DNA from: JBBILO01 sp037444855
GTDB taxonomy: Bacteria; Patescibacteriota; Microgenomatia; UBA1406; GWC2-37-13
DNA: 19,719 bases
Reading direction: 5' to 3'
NCBI GenBank assembly: GCA_037444855.1
Contig: JBBILO010000013.1
Location: 1 to 19,719, forward strand
Positions 1 through 6,892 of the stretch are shown one piece after another; position 1 is the first letter of the stretch, and the number at the start of each line of letters is the position of its first letter. Both the position numbers and the translations under genes were made by a program. The notes below the pieces were generated by a model. That model was given only the letters and a program-made list of their open reading frames with translations, was not told the origin of the DNA and made no database searches.

Positions 1-2
1 CT

Positions 3-464
3 GGAAGAGAAAAGTATGGCTATGATTTTCAAACGATGATTGATGATTTTCTTCAATTTGTTCCCAAAGAGAAATTAACTGTCATTTTTGGTATGTATGG
101 CTATGACTGGCAGGTTGACGAAAAAGAGAGGCCTTTAAATCAAGCTAAACCTTTAACACTTAATCAAATTCGAGAAAAATTTCTTTCATCTTCAATGCAA
201 CATTTTGACAACGATCGTATCAAAAATGTTACAAAAGAGTTTGAATGTGTTATTGATAATTGTATTATTACAAGAGACCAAATGGCAAAGGAAGTGGAAA
301 TTAATTATACAATCACCAGCGATCAACCTGATGAAAATGGAGTTTATCGAATTGATTATCATATTGTTTGGTTTGAAGATGAGGAGTCGGTAAAAGCAAA
401 GACAGATTATTTAAAAGAGAAAGGGATTAATAAGATTTCCTTTTGGGCGATAACGTATTTTTAG
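3..464 (+). CDS. Glycoside hydrolase family 18-like protein, C-terminal part (5' end outside window)
   Basis: The frame is open from the left edge, so the gene is truncated by the window and the first internal ATG (36) is not the real start; 153 residues are visible. The sequence reads like the last strands of a GH18 TIM barrel of the spore-germination/YaaH-like group: a GMYGYDW segment after a 'PKEKLTVIF' strand, then LTLNQI, then VWFEDEESVKAK, then a final INKISFWAITYF strand. Those blocks correspond to the usual 'YGYDW ... YED..S...K ... G.GG...W.LGY' pattern of the family. Members hydrolyse beta-1,4 links in chitin or peptidoglycan-like glycans, usually outside the cell. The catalytic DxxDxDxE strand would lie upstream and cannot be checked, so an inactive homologue is possible. 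The TAG stop overlaps the first base of the decamer repeat array, so the array abuts the gene directly. The family call is fairly sure; substrate is unknown. Confidence 0.8.
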   Translation, partial: GREKYGYDFQTMIDDFLQFVPKEKLTVIFGMYGYDWQVDEKERPLNQAKPLTLNQIREKFLSSSMQHFDNDRIKNVTKEFECVIDNCIITRDQMAKEVEINYTITSDQPDENGVYRIDYHIVWFEDEESVKAKTDYLKEKGINKISFWAITYF

Positions 465-540
465 TTGAAATCGGTTAAAATCAGTTAAAACTAGTTGGAA
501 TTAGTTAAAATCGGTTGAAATTTGTTGAAATCAGTTGAAT
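464..540 (+). repeat. Tandem 10-bp repeat array, left side of the four-helix-bundle gene
   Basis: Seven full units and one partial unit of a 10-base repeat, consensus GTTRAAATCR, read without gaps: units start at 464, 474, 484, 494, 504, 514, 524 and 534. Examples are GTTGAAATCG, GTTAAAATCA and GTTGAAATCA. The most divergent units are GTTAAAACTA (484), GTTGGAATTA (494) and GTTGAAATTT (514). The period of ten is exact. The same unit recurs in reverse orientation at 915-960, on the other side of the four-helix-bundle gene. Confidence 0.9.
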
Positions 541-543
541 AAA

Positions 544-891
544 TTATTTTTTAGATAAGAGTTTGTTGAATGAATTGATTTGTTTGCCTAAAATAATAAA
601 TTTTTCTTCTAACGTCTTTGTTTTAATCTGATATACAAGATTTATAATTTTTAAAAGACTAACAACTTCGTTAGCAGAACCCGAAGCGATTTGAAGATAG
701 TTTTTAAATTGTTTTTTAGTTCTAAAATATCCTTCTGAGATATTGGTGAGAACGGAAATAGAAGCTCTTTTTAATTGATCGCATAAAGAAAAATCTTTAG
801 AGAGCCGATAATTGTTTTTAATTAATAAATAAATCTCTTTAACTAAATTAAGAGCTTGATTATAAATTTTTAATTCATCTATTTTTCCCAT
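544..891 (-). CDS. Four-helix-bundle protein of the S23 / 23S rRNA intervening-sequence family
   Basis: This 115-residue protein has the hallmarks of the S23 four-helix-bundle family: near-uniform helical content, an LKRASISVLTNISEGY block (residues 40-55) matching the family's 'LRRAA.SI..NI.EG' signature, and the following FKNYLQIASGSANEV block matching 'L.IA.GS..E'. Members occur inside rRNA intervening sequences or as stand-alone genes; the related Avd protein pairs with reverse transcriptase in diversity-generating retroelements. No reverse transcriptase or template repeat is seen here. I place the start at the ATG at 891; a TTG sits one codon upstream. The ATG overlaps the TGA of the upstream gene (TGATG), and no Shine-Dalgarno is visible, so translation is probably coupled. 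The stop lies just inside the left decamer array, and the right array lies upstream, so gene plus arrays behave like one cassette. Molecular function is unknown; the family call is strong. Confidence 0.88.
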   Translation of the reverse strand: MGKIDELKIYNQALNLVKEIYLLIKNNYRLSKDFSLCDQLKRASISVLTNISEGYFRTKKQFKNYLQIASGSANEVVSLLKIINLVYQIKTKTLEEKFIILGKQINSFNKLLSKK

Positions 892-1211
892 CAATGTTTT
901 TTTGTTTTTTTATTAACTGATTTCAACCGACTTTGACCGATTGCAACCGATTGCAAACTAAATGCATTCATCTGTTTCAATTTCCACATAAAAAGTGCAG
1001 GTTTTTTTCGAGCTTTGGAGGAGAGGACAAAACGCAAGGCTTCTTCTAAAACCGGTCTTGGGATTTGTTTGGCTAATTTTATATAAAGTGATCGATGGCG
1101 ATAATCACCGAGTTTTTCTGCCAAATAAATACCGAAAGATTGAAACTCGCGGGAGATATATTTGTCTTCTAATGGATTAAAGTTTTTTAATACATCTGAG
1201 ATTTTTTGCAT
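891..1211 (-). CDS. Conserved-looking small helical protein, tail encoded by repeat array
   Basis: I do not recognise this 106-residue protein. It is basic and helical, with segments such as YLAEKLGDYRHRSLYIKLAKQ and a run of Arg/Lys around SSKARKKPALFMWKLKQ, compatible with nucleic-acid binding, but no named motif is present. Residues up to about 82 look like an ordinary folded protein. The last ~22 (from NAFSLQSVAIG) come from the decamer array and an A-rich stretch, so the original C-terminus was probably replaced when the array arrived. The start ATG at 1211 has no Shine-Dalgarno but has a TAAAAT box ending six bases before it, which fits a leaderless transcript. It is divergent from the gene at 1265 and is followed by the four-helix-bundle gene with a TGATG overlap. 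Confidence 0.65.
   Translation of the reverse strand: MQKISDVLKNFNPLEDKYISREFQSFGIYLAEKLGDYRHRSLYIKLAKQIPRPVLEEALRFVLSSKARKKPALFMWKLKQMNAFSLQSVAIGQSRLKSVNKKTKKH
915..960 (-). repeat. Inverted copy of the 10-bp repeat array, right side of the four-helix-bundle gene
   Basis: On the plus strand the units read AACTGATTTC, AACCGACTTT, GACCGATTGC, AACCGATTGC and a partial AAACTA. Their reverse complements (GAAATCAGTT, GCAATCGGTT) are the same decamer found at 464-540. The array is therefore in inverted orientation relative to the left one. It also falls within the coding sequence of the upstream minus-strand gene and encodes its last ~18 residues. Confidence 0.85.
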
Positions 1212-1217
1212 AAGAAA

Positions 1218-1223
1218 ATTTTA
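1218..1223 (-). promoter_or_regulatory. -10 box for a leaderless minus-strand transcript
   Basis: TAAAAT on the minus strand, followed by six bases and then the ATG at 1211. No good -35 is visible upstream. The spacing matches that seen at 1252, 2084 and 3533. Confidence 0.4.
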
Positions 1224-1228
1224 CAATA

Positions 1229-1257
1229 TTGACTTTCTTAATTTTTTTTGCTATTTT
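1229..1257 (+). promoter_or_regulatory. Promoter, leaderless start of the gene at 1265
   Basis: -35 TTGACT (1229-1234), a 17-base spacer, and -10 TATTTT (1252-1257). Transcription would begin at about 1264-1265, on the ATG itself. This supports the ATG at 1265 rather than the in-frame TTG at 1229, which is the first half of the -35 box; translating from there would give a spurious hydrophobic leader. Confidence 0.6.
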
Positions 1258-1264
1258 ATTGACT

Positions 1265-2062
1265 ATGGGAGATGAATTAGGTATAGCGGAATTAGCACAA
1301 GGATCGCAACAAGAAGTTCAACCAAGAAGTCAAGCTCCCCAATCGGAAGAAGGGGGAAGTTCAGGAAATTTATTGATTTCATTAAATGGCCACCCCAGAG
1401 AACAGTTAGCCCAATTGGCTGATCAAACTAGGTTAGAGGTAAAAGAAGAGAAAGAAAATCTTAATAAAAAGATGCAAATCCGGGAACAAAGGTATCTTGA
1501 TGATTTTCCTTCAGAAAAGCGAGAAGAACTAAGACAAAGATATGAAGAAGAAGGAGCCCATAAAGAAGCAGTGGGAAGAGAACTTCATCAATTCGCAAGC
1601 GATCGGGGTATTAATCTTGATGAAGTTCCTCAGGAGTTAGCAGCGGTTGCCTTCGAAAGCGATAATAATTTAACAGAAAAAGCCTTAGAACGATTAGTTA
1701 ATCAATTTTTTAATAATGAGCGGGCGAGTCTTAATCCGGAAAAACTAAATTTAGTTTTAGCGCAAACAAAAGAATATCTTCAGTTATTAAAACAAGCACA
1801 GGCAGAAGGTTCGATACCAAAAGATCTAAAGGCGGCTGATGTTTATCACTTAGTTGCTGATAATATCGCTGTTCTTGCTTGGCAGGATCGGGTGGCTTCA
1901 GAAAATCTTTTAGGCGATCATGGAGTCCGACACCTTGTTGGTCATAACATAAGAGTGGCTATGGAAATCGCGACCCTTCTTGAAGCTAAAGGAGTAAAAA
2001 TTACGGCTCGGAAGAGGTATTTAGATAAGAAAGCTTTAATATTTTTAATTATCATTTATTAA
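1265..2062 (+). CDS. Unknown helical protein with truncated HD-domain-like C-terminus
   Basis: 265 residues from the ATG chosen by promoter position. Residues 1-35 are a low-complexity Gln/Ser/Gly region; 40-200 are strongly helical and charged (for example EEKENLNKKMQIREQRYL). Near the end, HGVRHLVGHNIRVAMEIA (H219, H223, H227) resembles the first helix of HD-type phosphohydrolases, where a 'H.xRVA..A' helix is followed by 'LLHDIG'. The terminal residues ALIFLIIIY sit where ALIFHDIGY would be expected, and the protein stops there. So either the metal-binding HD dyad was lost with the rest of the domain, or the likeness is accidental. The next gene's promoter begins directly after the stop. 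A functional HD hydrolase is unlikely; a truncated relative is an inference, and the protein is otherwise unrecognised. Confidence 0.65.
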   Translation: MGDELGIAELAQGSQQEVQPRSQAPQSEEGGSSGNLLISLNGHPREQLAQLADQTRLEVKEEKENLNKKMQIREQRYLDDFPSEKREELRQRYEEEGAHKEAVGRELHQFASDRGINLDEVPQELAAVAFESDNNLTEKALERLVNQFFNNERASLNPEKLNLVLAQTKEYLQLLKQAQAEGSIPKDLKAADVYHLVADNIAVLAWQDRVASENLLGDHGVRHLVGHNIRVAMEIATLLEAKGVKITARKRYLDKKALIFLIIIY

Positions 2063-2089
2063 TGACGATATTAATGTTATATTTATAAT
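2062..2089 (+). promoter_or_regulatory. Promoter, leaderless start of the gene at 2096
   Basis: Perfect -10 TATAAT at 2084-2089 with a weak -35 (ATGACG, 2062-2067, 16-base spacer). Six bases separate the -10 from the ATG at 2096. The earlier in-frame ATG at 2090 abuts the -10 and would precede the transcript's first base, so 2096 is the better start. Confidence 0.55.
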
Positions 2090-2095
2090 ATGAAA

Positions 2096-2632
2096 ATGAC
2101 CTATGTTGATCCTTCGGGAAACAAAGTGCAAGCGGCTTCGGCAGATAGTCAGAATGTTTCTGTCGTTGATGTTTCTTCTTCATCGGCTCAAAAAAATCCA
2201 GTAACGGCTAAATCTTCTTCGGTGACTGTTGTTCCTCAACCTCAAGTCAACAGTCCAGTTCCTCTTGATTCAGCCGAGGAATTCCGAGGGTTTATTGAAA
2301 GAGCGGTTTTAATGAGATTAAAGGTTTTGGCAGAAAACAAGCAGTTAACCGAGGAGACAGCTCGGCAGATCGCTCGATTAACACTTGATCTTATTCGTCC
2401 GGGAATGACGATTGAAGAGCTTTATCAAAAGGCGGTAAAACTTGATGATCATTATCAGGAGTTAGCACCGGTGGTTTTCCAGATTATGAAAGAGTATGAA
2501 GAAAAATACGAAAAAAAAGCTTTAGATCAGGTGAAGAATTTAGTGAGAAAGGGAGCTTATGAAGAGGCGACTGAAGTGGTAAAAAAAGTTTTGGCGTTTA
2601 AAGTTAATAGTGAAAATAATAAAAATGAGTAA
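2096..2632 (+). CDS. Hypothetical protein, disordered N-terminus and helical C-terminus
   Basis: 178 residues, not recognised. Residues 1-55 are Ser/Val/Gln/Pro-rich (VVDVSSSSAQ, VVPQPQVNSPVP) and probably disordered. From EEFRGFIERAVLMRLK onward the protein is a run of amphipathic helices (LTEETARQIARLTLDLI, MTIEELYQKAVKL), ending in a Lys/Glu-rich helix KKALDQVKNLVRKGAYEEA and a short polar tail. No signal peptide, membrane segment or catalytic motif is visible, so it is likely cytoplasmic. It has its own leaderless promoter, and its stop overlaps the start of the next gene by eight bases, so the two are probably made together. A role as a partner of the membrane-anchored downstream protein is a guess from that coupling only. 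Confidence 0.7.
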   Translation: MTYVDPSGNKVQAASADSQNVSVVDVSSSSAQKNPVTAKSSSVTVVPQPQVNSPVPLDSAEEFRGFIERAVLMRLKVLAENKQLTEETARQIARLTLDLIRPGMTIEELYQKAVKLDDHYQELAPVVFQIMKEYEEKYEKKALDQVKNLVRKGAYEEATEVVKKVLAFKVNSENNKNE

Positions 2633-3482
2633 TTCTTCAGGAGAACAAGAGGGAGCAATGACTCAATCACCTGTAGAAGCTCAGCCAAATTCAGGAGGAC
2701 CACCAGAACTTCAAGCAGTGTCATTAGCTGGTGGAGTGATTAAAGTTGCGGAAAATGGATTAAATAATGGCGACCCAAACGCAGTCCACCAAGCATTAGA
2801 ACAAATAGCCGGTGATAGCGGAGAAAACTCTGATTCAGAATCTCACGGACAACCTAAAAATCCATCTCAAGAATCGCCATTTAAATTAATTTTAGACACC
2901 TTAACTGGCCAAGATGTTTCCGCAGCAATTGGAGAACTAAAAAAGTCTAATGATCCGGCGCAGAAAGCTTTAGGTTATGATTTAGAGATCGCTCAATGGC
3001 AACACCGCCTTTCTCAGCTAAATGAACTACCTGTAAAAAGCGATCAAGAGAAAGCAAGAAAACAGCAGCTTATTCAAAATGCCAAAGAAGAAATGGACAA
3101 ACTGAAACAAGAACGAGAACAAAGGGCAAAAGACCAACCCTATCAATTAACAGAATCTATTGGTAAATTAGCAAAGGATGAAGAAGAAAAAAAAGAAGCT
3201 CAGGAGAATCCTTTAGGTTTTCTCCAGAAAAAAATATTAGAAGCTTCAAAAGGTGGCGATGAAGCAAGGGTCAAATTTTTAGAAGAGTTGGGAAAAACTT
3301 TTAATTTAAGCGATGAAGAAAAACAAGGCGTTCAAGAGCTAATCGATGCAGTAACAATGGAACAGGATGAAGAAAAAAGAAAACAAGTAATTAAAAAACG
3401 AAAAGAATTAGTAACAACCATTGGTGGATTGATGCTTCTTTTGGCAATAATCGAAATGTGGTTGATGATGAAGCAAAAATAA
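2625..3482 (+). CDS. Tail-anchored membrane protein with coiled-coil cytoplasmic region
   Basis: 285 residues from the ATG at 2625; a GTG at 2610 is in frame, but neither has a Shine-Dalgarno, and the ATG gives the typical overlap with the upstream stop. Residues 1-90 are polar and Gly/Gln/Ser-rich. About 95-250 is helical and highly charged (KARKQQLIQNAKEEMDKLKQ, then a long Glu/Lys stretch), likely coiled coil. The only hydrophobic segment is at the very end, about residues 261-283 (LVTTIGGLMLLLAIIEMWLM), leaving just a few residues beyond it. With KKRKE immediately before the segment, the bulk should be cytoplasmic and the C-terminus inserted in the membrane. The family is not recognised. 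It sits between a small helical protein and the 1096-residue protein, so a structural or scaffolding role at the membrane is possible but unproven. Confidence 0.75.
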   Translation: MSNSSGEQEGAMTQSPVEAQPNSGGPPELQAVSLAGGVIKVAENGLNNGDPNAVHQALEQIAGDSGENSDSESHGQPKNPSQESPFKLILDTLTGQDVSAAIGELKKSNDPAQKALGYDLEIAQWQHRLSQLNELPVKSDQEKARKQQLIQNAKEEMDKLKQEREQRAKDQPYQLTESIGKLAKDEEEKKEAQENPLGFLQKKILEASKGGDEARVKFLEELGKTFNLSDEEKQGVQELIDAVTMEQDEEKRKQVIKKRKELVTTIGGLMLLLAIIEMWLMMKQK

Positions 3483-3509
3483 AGGCGGGCAGAGAGGAAT
3501 GAATTGAAC

Positions 3510-3538
3510 TTGACATTTTGTAAAAAATAATTTTTAAT
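3510..3538 (+). promoter_or_regulatory. Promoter, leaderless start of the 1096-residue protein gene
   Basis: Consensus -35 TTGACA (3510-3515), 17-base spacer, -10 TTTAAT (3533-3538), then six bases to the ATG at 3545. TAATAA at 3535-3540 is an alternative -10 with a 19-base spacer. No Shine-Dalgarno precedes the ATG. Confidence 0.65.
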
Positions 3539-3544
3539 AAAAGA

Positions 3545-6500
3545 ATGTCAGAGTCCCAAATAGGTCGAACTGAAACTGGTATTACTCCTGAAGTTTCCCA
3601 AGCGATTGAAACCGCAAAAAAATTAGCTTCCCCTGATTTTTTTTCTCAAGGAGTTAATCATCAAGGAAGATTAGTGAGACCTTCTGACGAATATACTGAT
3701 GCTTCTTTAGTTAATGACCGTTTTATTTTTATTGGCACAGAAGAAGCAGGGCAAGAAGTTCCTCCAACGCAATTTTTAGATAGGTTAGATGGGGAGCTAC
3801 CGAGTTTTGGCGGAAAAATTTCTGATGAGGGTAAAGAAAAATTAATTAACCAAGGGATTATTCAAGAGCAAAATGGTCAATTAATATGGGGAGAGAATGT
3901 TTCTCCAAAGACAAAACTTCAGGTTTTAGCTTCGGTGATGGAGGAGATAAAGAATAACGGTTTAGATAATTTTTGTCCAAGAAATATCGTTGGCGGAGAC
4001 TTTCTCACTGGCCTGCAAGCTTTAGCCTTAGAATATGCTCGTCAATCTTATGAAGGTTATCAGCCCAGCGCATCTCAAGAAGAAAAAGAGATTGTTTACA
4101 AAAAGAGAACAAGAGCTGGTGAGGATAGATTTAAAATTTCAGTCGCCTACAGTGTTGGTGGTGAGTCACCAAAAATTGCTGTTGAGCGGGAGATGATTTT
4201 TAAAGTTGATGAAAGAAAAAAAATTAGGGTTGGCAATGAGAGTTTAACTTTTGGAGATTTATTAGGCCAAATAGAGACGATCGAAAACAATGGTGATCTT
4301 TCTCAATTAGCAAAAATTCCTGAAAAATTTGCTCAAGTTTTAGAACAAAATCCTCAGGAAGCCGCGGCGATCGTCTCCCGATTAAAAAAAGAGATGGCGA
4401 TGCGACTAACTTCGCCTTCGCTTTCCGATGAAGACAAGCAGCAACTACAAGCACTTTTAGGTATTCCGCCTGACTCTTTTAATCAAGAAAGTTTTAATCA
4501 AGCTCTTAAAACTTTGTTTAAACTGGATTCTTTGATTGGGCCGATGCAATCTTCAAATAAACAAGAACAAGATAAAGCATTTGAGGAATATTACCGCCAA
4601 ATTTACGAGTTGGGCGCAGTGATTTTTGGGACAGAAGGATTACAAAGATTGGTCGAGGTTGACCTTCGATCGGCGGTTGCTTTTTCTGATATTCTTTTAC
4701 CACCAGAGGTAAGATTGGCGAGAATCCAACTTGAACAGCAATTAGCCGAAGCTAAAAAAACTGCTCGGGAACAGGTAGAAGATGAAAGGTTAAGGGAGGT
4801 CTTGGGTAAGTTAGCTTTAGCAGATGAAAATTATCAAAAATTAAACTCTCAACTTAATCAGTTAAGACAAACTCAAAGAGAGGCGATTTTGTATGCTTTT
4901 GGAGTGAAATTTAAAGACGGTAGACCAGTAATTGCCAATCCTTCAGATGAAGTAAAACAATTGGCGGTAAAAATAAAAGAGCAATATGACAAAATGATGG
5001 AAACCGGTCAGGTTGGAATTCTTGAGGCAAATCGACAAATGGTTTTAGAACTATTACAAACTCAAGGTGTAGGCCTTTCAGAAGAACAAAAAAATGCTCT
5101 TTTTACCGCATTAAGTAATAAAGGAAGAAAGTCTACAGATGAGATTATTAGACAATTGGGAATCGATGAAAATCACCCCTCTTTTTCTTTATTGCGAGCG
5201 ATTATTGCTGATGGTAATCGAGTCAAGAACGCTGTTTGTGGTTTAGGAAGAAGAGTGGTTGATTCTTATAGTCAAGTAGAAGATTTAACAATCGAGGGTG
5301 ATATTTTATCAATGGGTTTGAAAGGAGTTGAGTATTTATATCGGCATGGAAAGTTTAATGAAGAAGAAATAAAAGCAAAAGTTGTCATCCCGGGAAGACC
5401 AGGGGAAAAACCACCTTTAGAATTACCCGGACAAGTATCGCTTTATGAGACGGTTCAAGGAGCGGCAACAAGAAGAAGGATTGAAGCAGAAGCAGAAGCA
5501 GTAATAGCAGAACCAGAAGAACCAGCACAAGCAGAAGCAGAAGTACCATCAGAAGCACAAGCAGAAGTAAAAGCCGGAGAATTAGAAGAAGTAGAAACTC
5601 TAGAACAAAGATTGAATCGAATGACTAACGTCAATCAGAATGTAATAGAGAGTGATGAAAGAAAAAAACAAAAATTAAGAGAAATTATTCAGCAAGAAAG
5701 ACCGGAAAATGTAAGAAGAAGTTTAGAAAGATTACAAAAAGAATTAGGGGATGCAAAAGAACAATTAGCTTCTTTTGACGAAACAACGATCTCTTCTCTT
5801 GCCAGTGAAATTTATGCCCGTGGAGTTGGACAAAAATCCTGGCGTGAAGCAGATCAAATGAGAAAATTGGGCGAAACAAGAGTTGTTTTAAGAACGAATG
5901 ATGGACAATTAATTGATATTACTGAAGAGTTAACTAAAATGGAGTTTGAAGGCGAAAAACCATCAGGAGAGCGTAGTAAATTTAAATTGTCAAAAGAAGC
6001 TATTCTTCAATCTCCAGAATTGGCAAAAGAATTAATGGGTGAAGTTTTATTGAGACGCCTTTACGAATCTTTAGTTTCTTCTCTTGAGCAAGCAGTTAAA
6101 GCAAAAAAACAAATCGAAGCCCAACGTTTGGCAGAAAAGAATTTAGCGGCTCTGGAAGAAAAAACGCATCTTCGAGAACTGCTTAGTGGTTTAAAAGAAG
6201 AAAAAGAAAGAGAAACAGCCCAAAGAGATTTAGATAAAGTTAAAGCGGTTTTAGGAGATGATGAAAAAGCTTTTGCTTTGGCTCAAGAGGTTTTGGGAAA
6301 ACTTCATCGTCGTGGGGCTTTCAGACGAGATATTAATCGTTTTAACCAAATCGCAGAAAAACTAGCAAACCAACTTGAACAGCAAGCGGGCTGGAATCCT
6401 GAAACCCACGGAGCCAATGTAGAGGCGGTTAAAAGAGCGTTGCTTTATTACGCGGCAGCAACACCTCCAGCTGCTCAATCTCCAGCACCAACTGAACCAC

Positions 6501-6835
6501 CAGCAGAAGAAGCAGCACCATCAGCTGCAGAACCAGAAACACCAGTAGAAAAATCAGAAGAACTACAAGCACAAGCAGCAGTAGCAGAAGAAGAAGAATT
6601 ACAACGAAAAGCTCAAACAGAATTTGGTATTTCTCCACCAACAACAGAAGAACTTAGAAGGAGAAGAGAAGAAATGAGAAAAGCAGTTGTTCAATCACTT
6701 AAAAAGGCTGGCGCTGCCGTTAAAAAAGCCGTCGGTGGTGTAGGTGAAAAAGCACAAGAAGTTGCTGCGAAAATGAGAAAAGAAAGCAATGACAAATTTC
6801 CTCCTAAACCTCAAAGAAGAAATAACGTAATTTAA
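3545..6835 (+). CDS. Large charged helical protein with Ala/Glu/Pro-rich linkers
   Basis: 1096 residues, not recognised. No signal peptide or membrane segment is seen, so it is probably cytoplasmic or peripheral. Residues 1-240 look globular (PSDEYTDASLVNDRFIFIG; FKISVAYSVGG). About 240-630 is helical with repeated Gln/Glu/Leu patterns. About 646-690 is a low-complexity Ala/Glu linker (EAEAEAVIAEPEEPAQ). About 700-960 is long coiled coil (LRELLSGLKEEKERETAQRD). A second Ala/Pro/Glu linker is at about 970-1018 (PAAQSPAPTEPPAEEAAP). The basic tail contains an amphipathic helix, LKKAGAAVKKAVGGVGEKA, that could bind membrane or nucleic acid. The linkers are built from GCA/GAA/CCA codons and are visibly repetitive in DNA. 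It has its own promoter and lies directly upstream of the PBP gene, so a scaffold for envelope enzymes is conceivable, but nothing in the sequence proves it. Confidence 0.85.
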   Translation: MSESQIGRTETGITPEVSQAIETAKKLASPDFFSQGVNHQGRLVRPSDEYTDASLVNDRFIFIGTEEAGQEVPPTQFLDRLDGELPSFGGKISDEGKEKLINQGIIQEQNGQLIWGENVSPKTKLQVLASVMEEIKNNGLDNFCPRNIVGGDFLTGLQALALEYARQSYEGYQPSASQEEKEIVYKKRTRAGEDRFKISVAYSVGGESPKIAVEREMIFKVDERKKIRVGNESLTFGDLLGQIETIENNGDLSQLAKIPEKFAQVLEQNPQEAAAIVSRLKKEMAMRLTSPSLSDEDKQQLQALLGIPPDSFNQESFNQALKTLFKLDSLIGPMQSSNKQEQDKAFEEYYRQIYELGAVIFGTEGLQRLVEVDLRSAVAFSDILLPPEVRLARIQLEQQLAEAKKTAREQVEDERLREVLGKLALADENYQKLNSQLNQLRQTQREAILYAFGVKFKDGRPVIANPSDEVKQLAVKIKEQYDKMMETGQVGILEANRQMVLELLQTQGVGLSEEQKNALFTALSNKGRKSTDEIIRQLGIDENHPSFSLLRAIIADGNRVKNAVCGLGRRVVDSYSQVEDLTIEGDILSMGLKGVEYLYRHGKFNEEEIKAKVVIPGRPGEKPPLELPGQVSLYETVQGAATRRRIEAEAEAVIAEPEEPAQAEAEVPSEAQAEVKAGELEEVETLEQRLNRMTNVNQNVIESDERKKQKLREIIQQERPENVRRSLERLQKELGDAKEQLASFDETTISSLASEIYARGVGQKSWREADQMRKLGETRVVLRTNDGQLIDITEELTKMEFEGEKPSGERSKFKLSKEAILQSPELAKELMGEVLLRRLYESLVSSLEQAVKAKKQIEAQRLAEKNLAALEEKTHLRELLSGLKEEKERETAQRDLDKVKAVLGDDEKAFALAQEVLGKLHRRGAFRRDINRFNQIAEKLANQLEQQAGWNPETHGANVEAVKRALLYYAAATPPAAQSPAPTEPPAEEAAPSAAEPETPVEKSEELQAQAAVAEEEELQRKAQTEFGISPPTTEELRRRREEMRKAVVQSLKKAGAAVKKAVGGVGEKAQEVAAKMRKESNDKFPPKPQRRNNVI

Positions 6836-6878
6836 TTTTTTCTTTAAAAAAAATAAGAACACTTATATTGATTTCTAT

Positions 6879-6884
6879 TATAAT
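6879..6884 (+). promoter_or_regulatory. -10 box before the PBP gene
   Basis: Perfect TATAAT ending eight bases before the ATG at 6893, with no Shine-Dalgarno between. There is no convincing -35 at 16-18 bases. This suggests a leaderless or nearly leaderless transcript running into the 610-residue gene. Confidence 0.5.
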
Positions 6885-6892
6885 TATTTTAT

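Noticed and set aside
464..540. CRISPR array
   Set aside because: Units are 10 bases with no spacers and no cas genes nearby.
544..960. Diversity-generating retroelement, suggested by the Avd-like four-helix-bundle protein and nearby repeats
   Set aside because: No reverse transcriptase, no template/variable repeat pair and no C-type lectin target gene is present; the repeats are 10-base tandem units.
1229..1264. Signal-peptide-like hydrophobic leader on the protein at 1265 if started at TTG 1229
   Set aside because: This stretch is the -35/-10 promoter, whose T-rich bases translate as hydrophobic residues; transcription would begin at 1265.
6429..6644. Leu/Val-rich minus-strand open frame
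   Set aside because: It is the complement of the GCA/GAA/CCA linker codons of the 1096-residue protein, not a gene.
6833..6856. T-run/A-run hairpin after the 1096-residue gene as a terminator
   Set aside because: Purely A/T arms with no GC stem; in a genome this AT-rich it is expected by chance.
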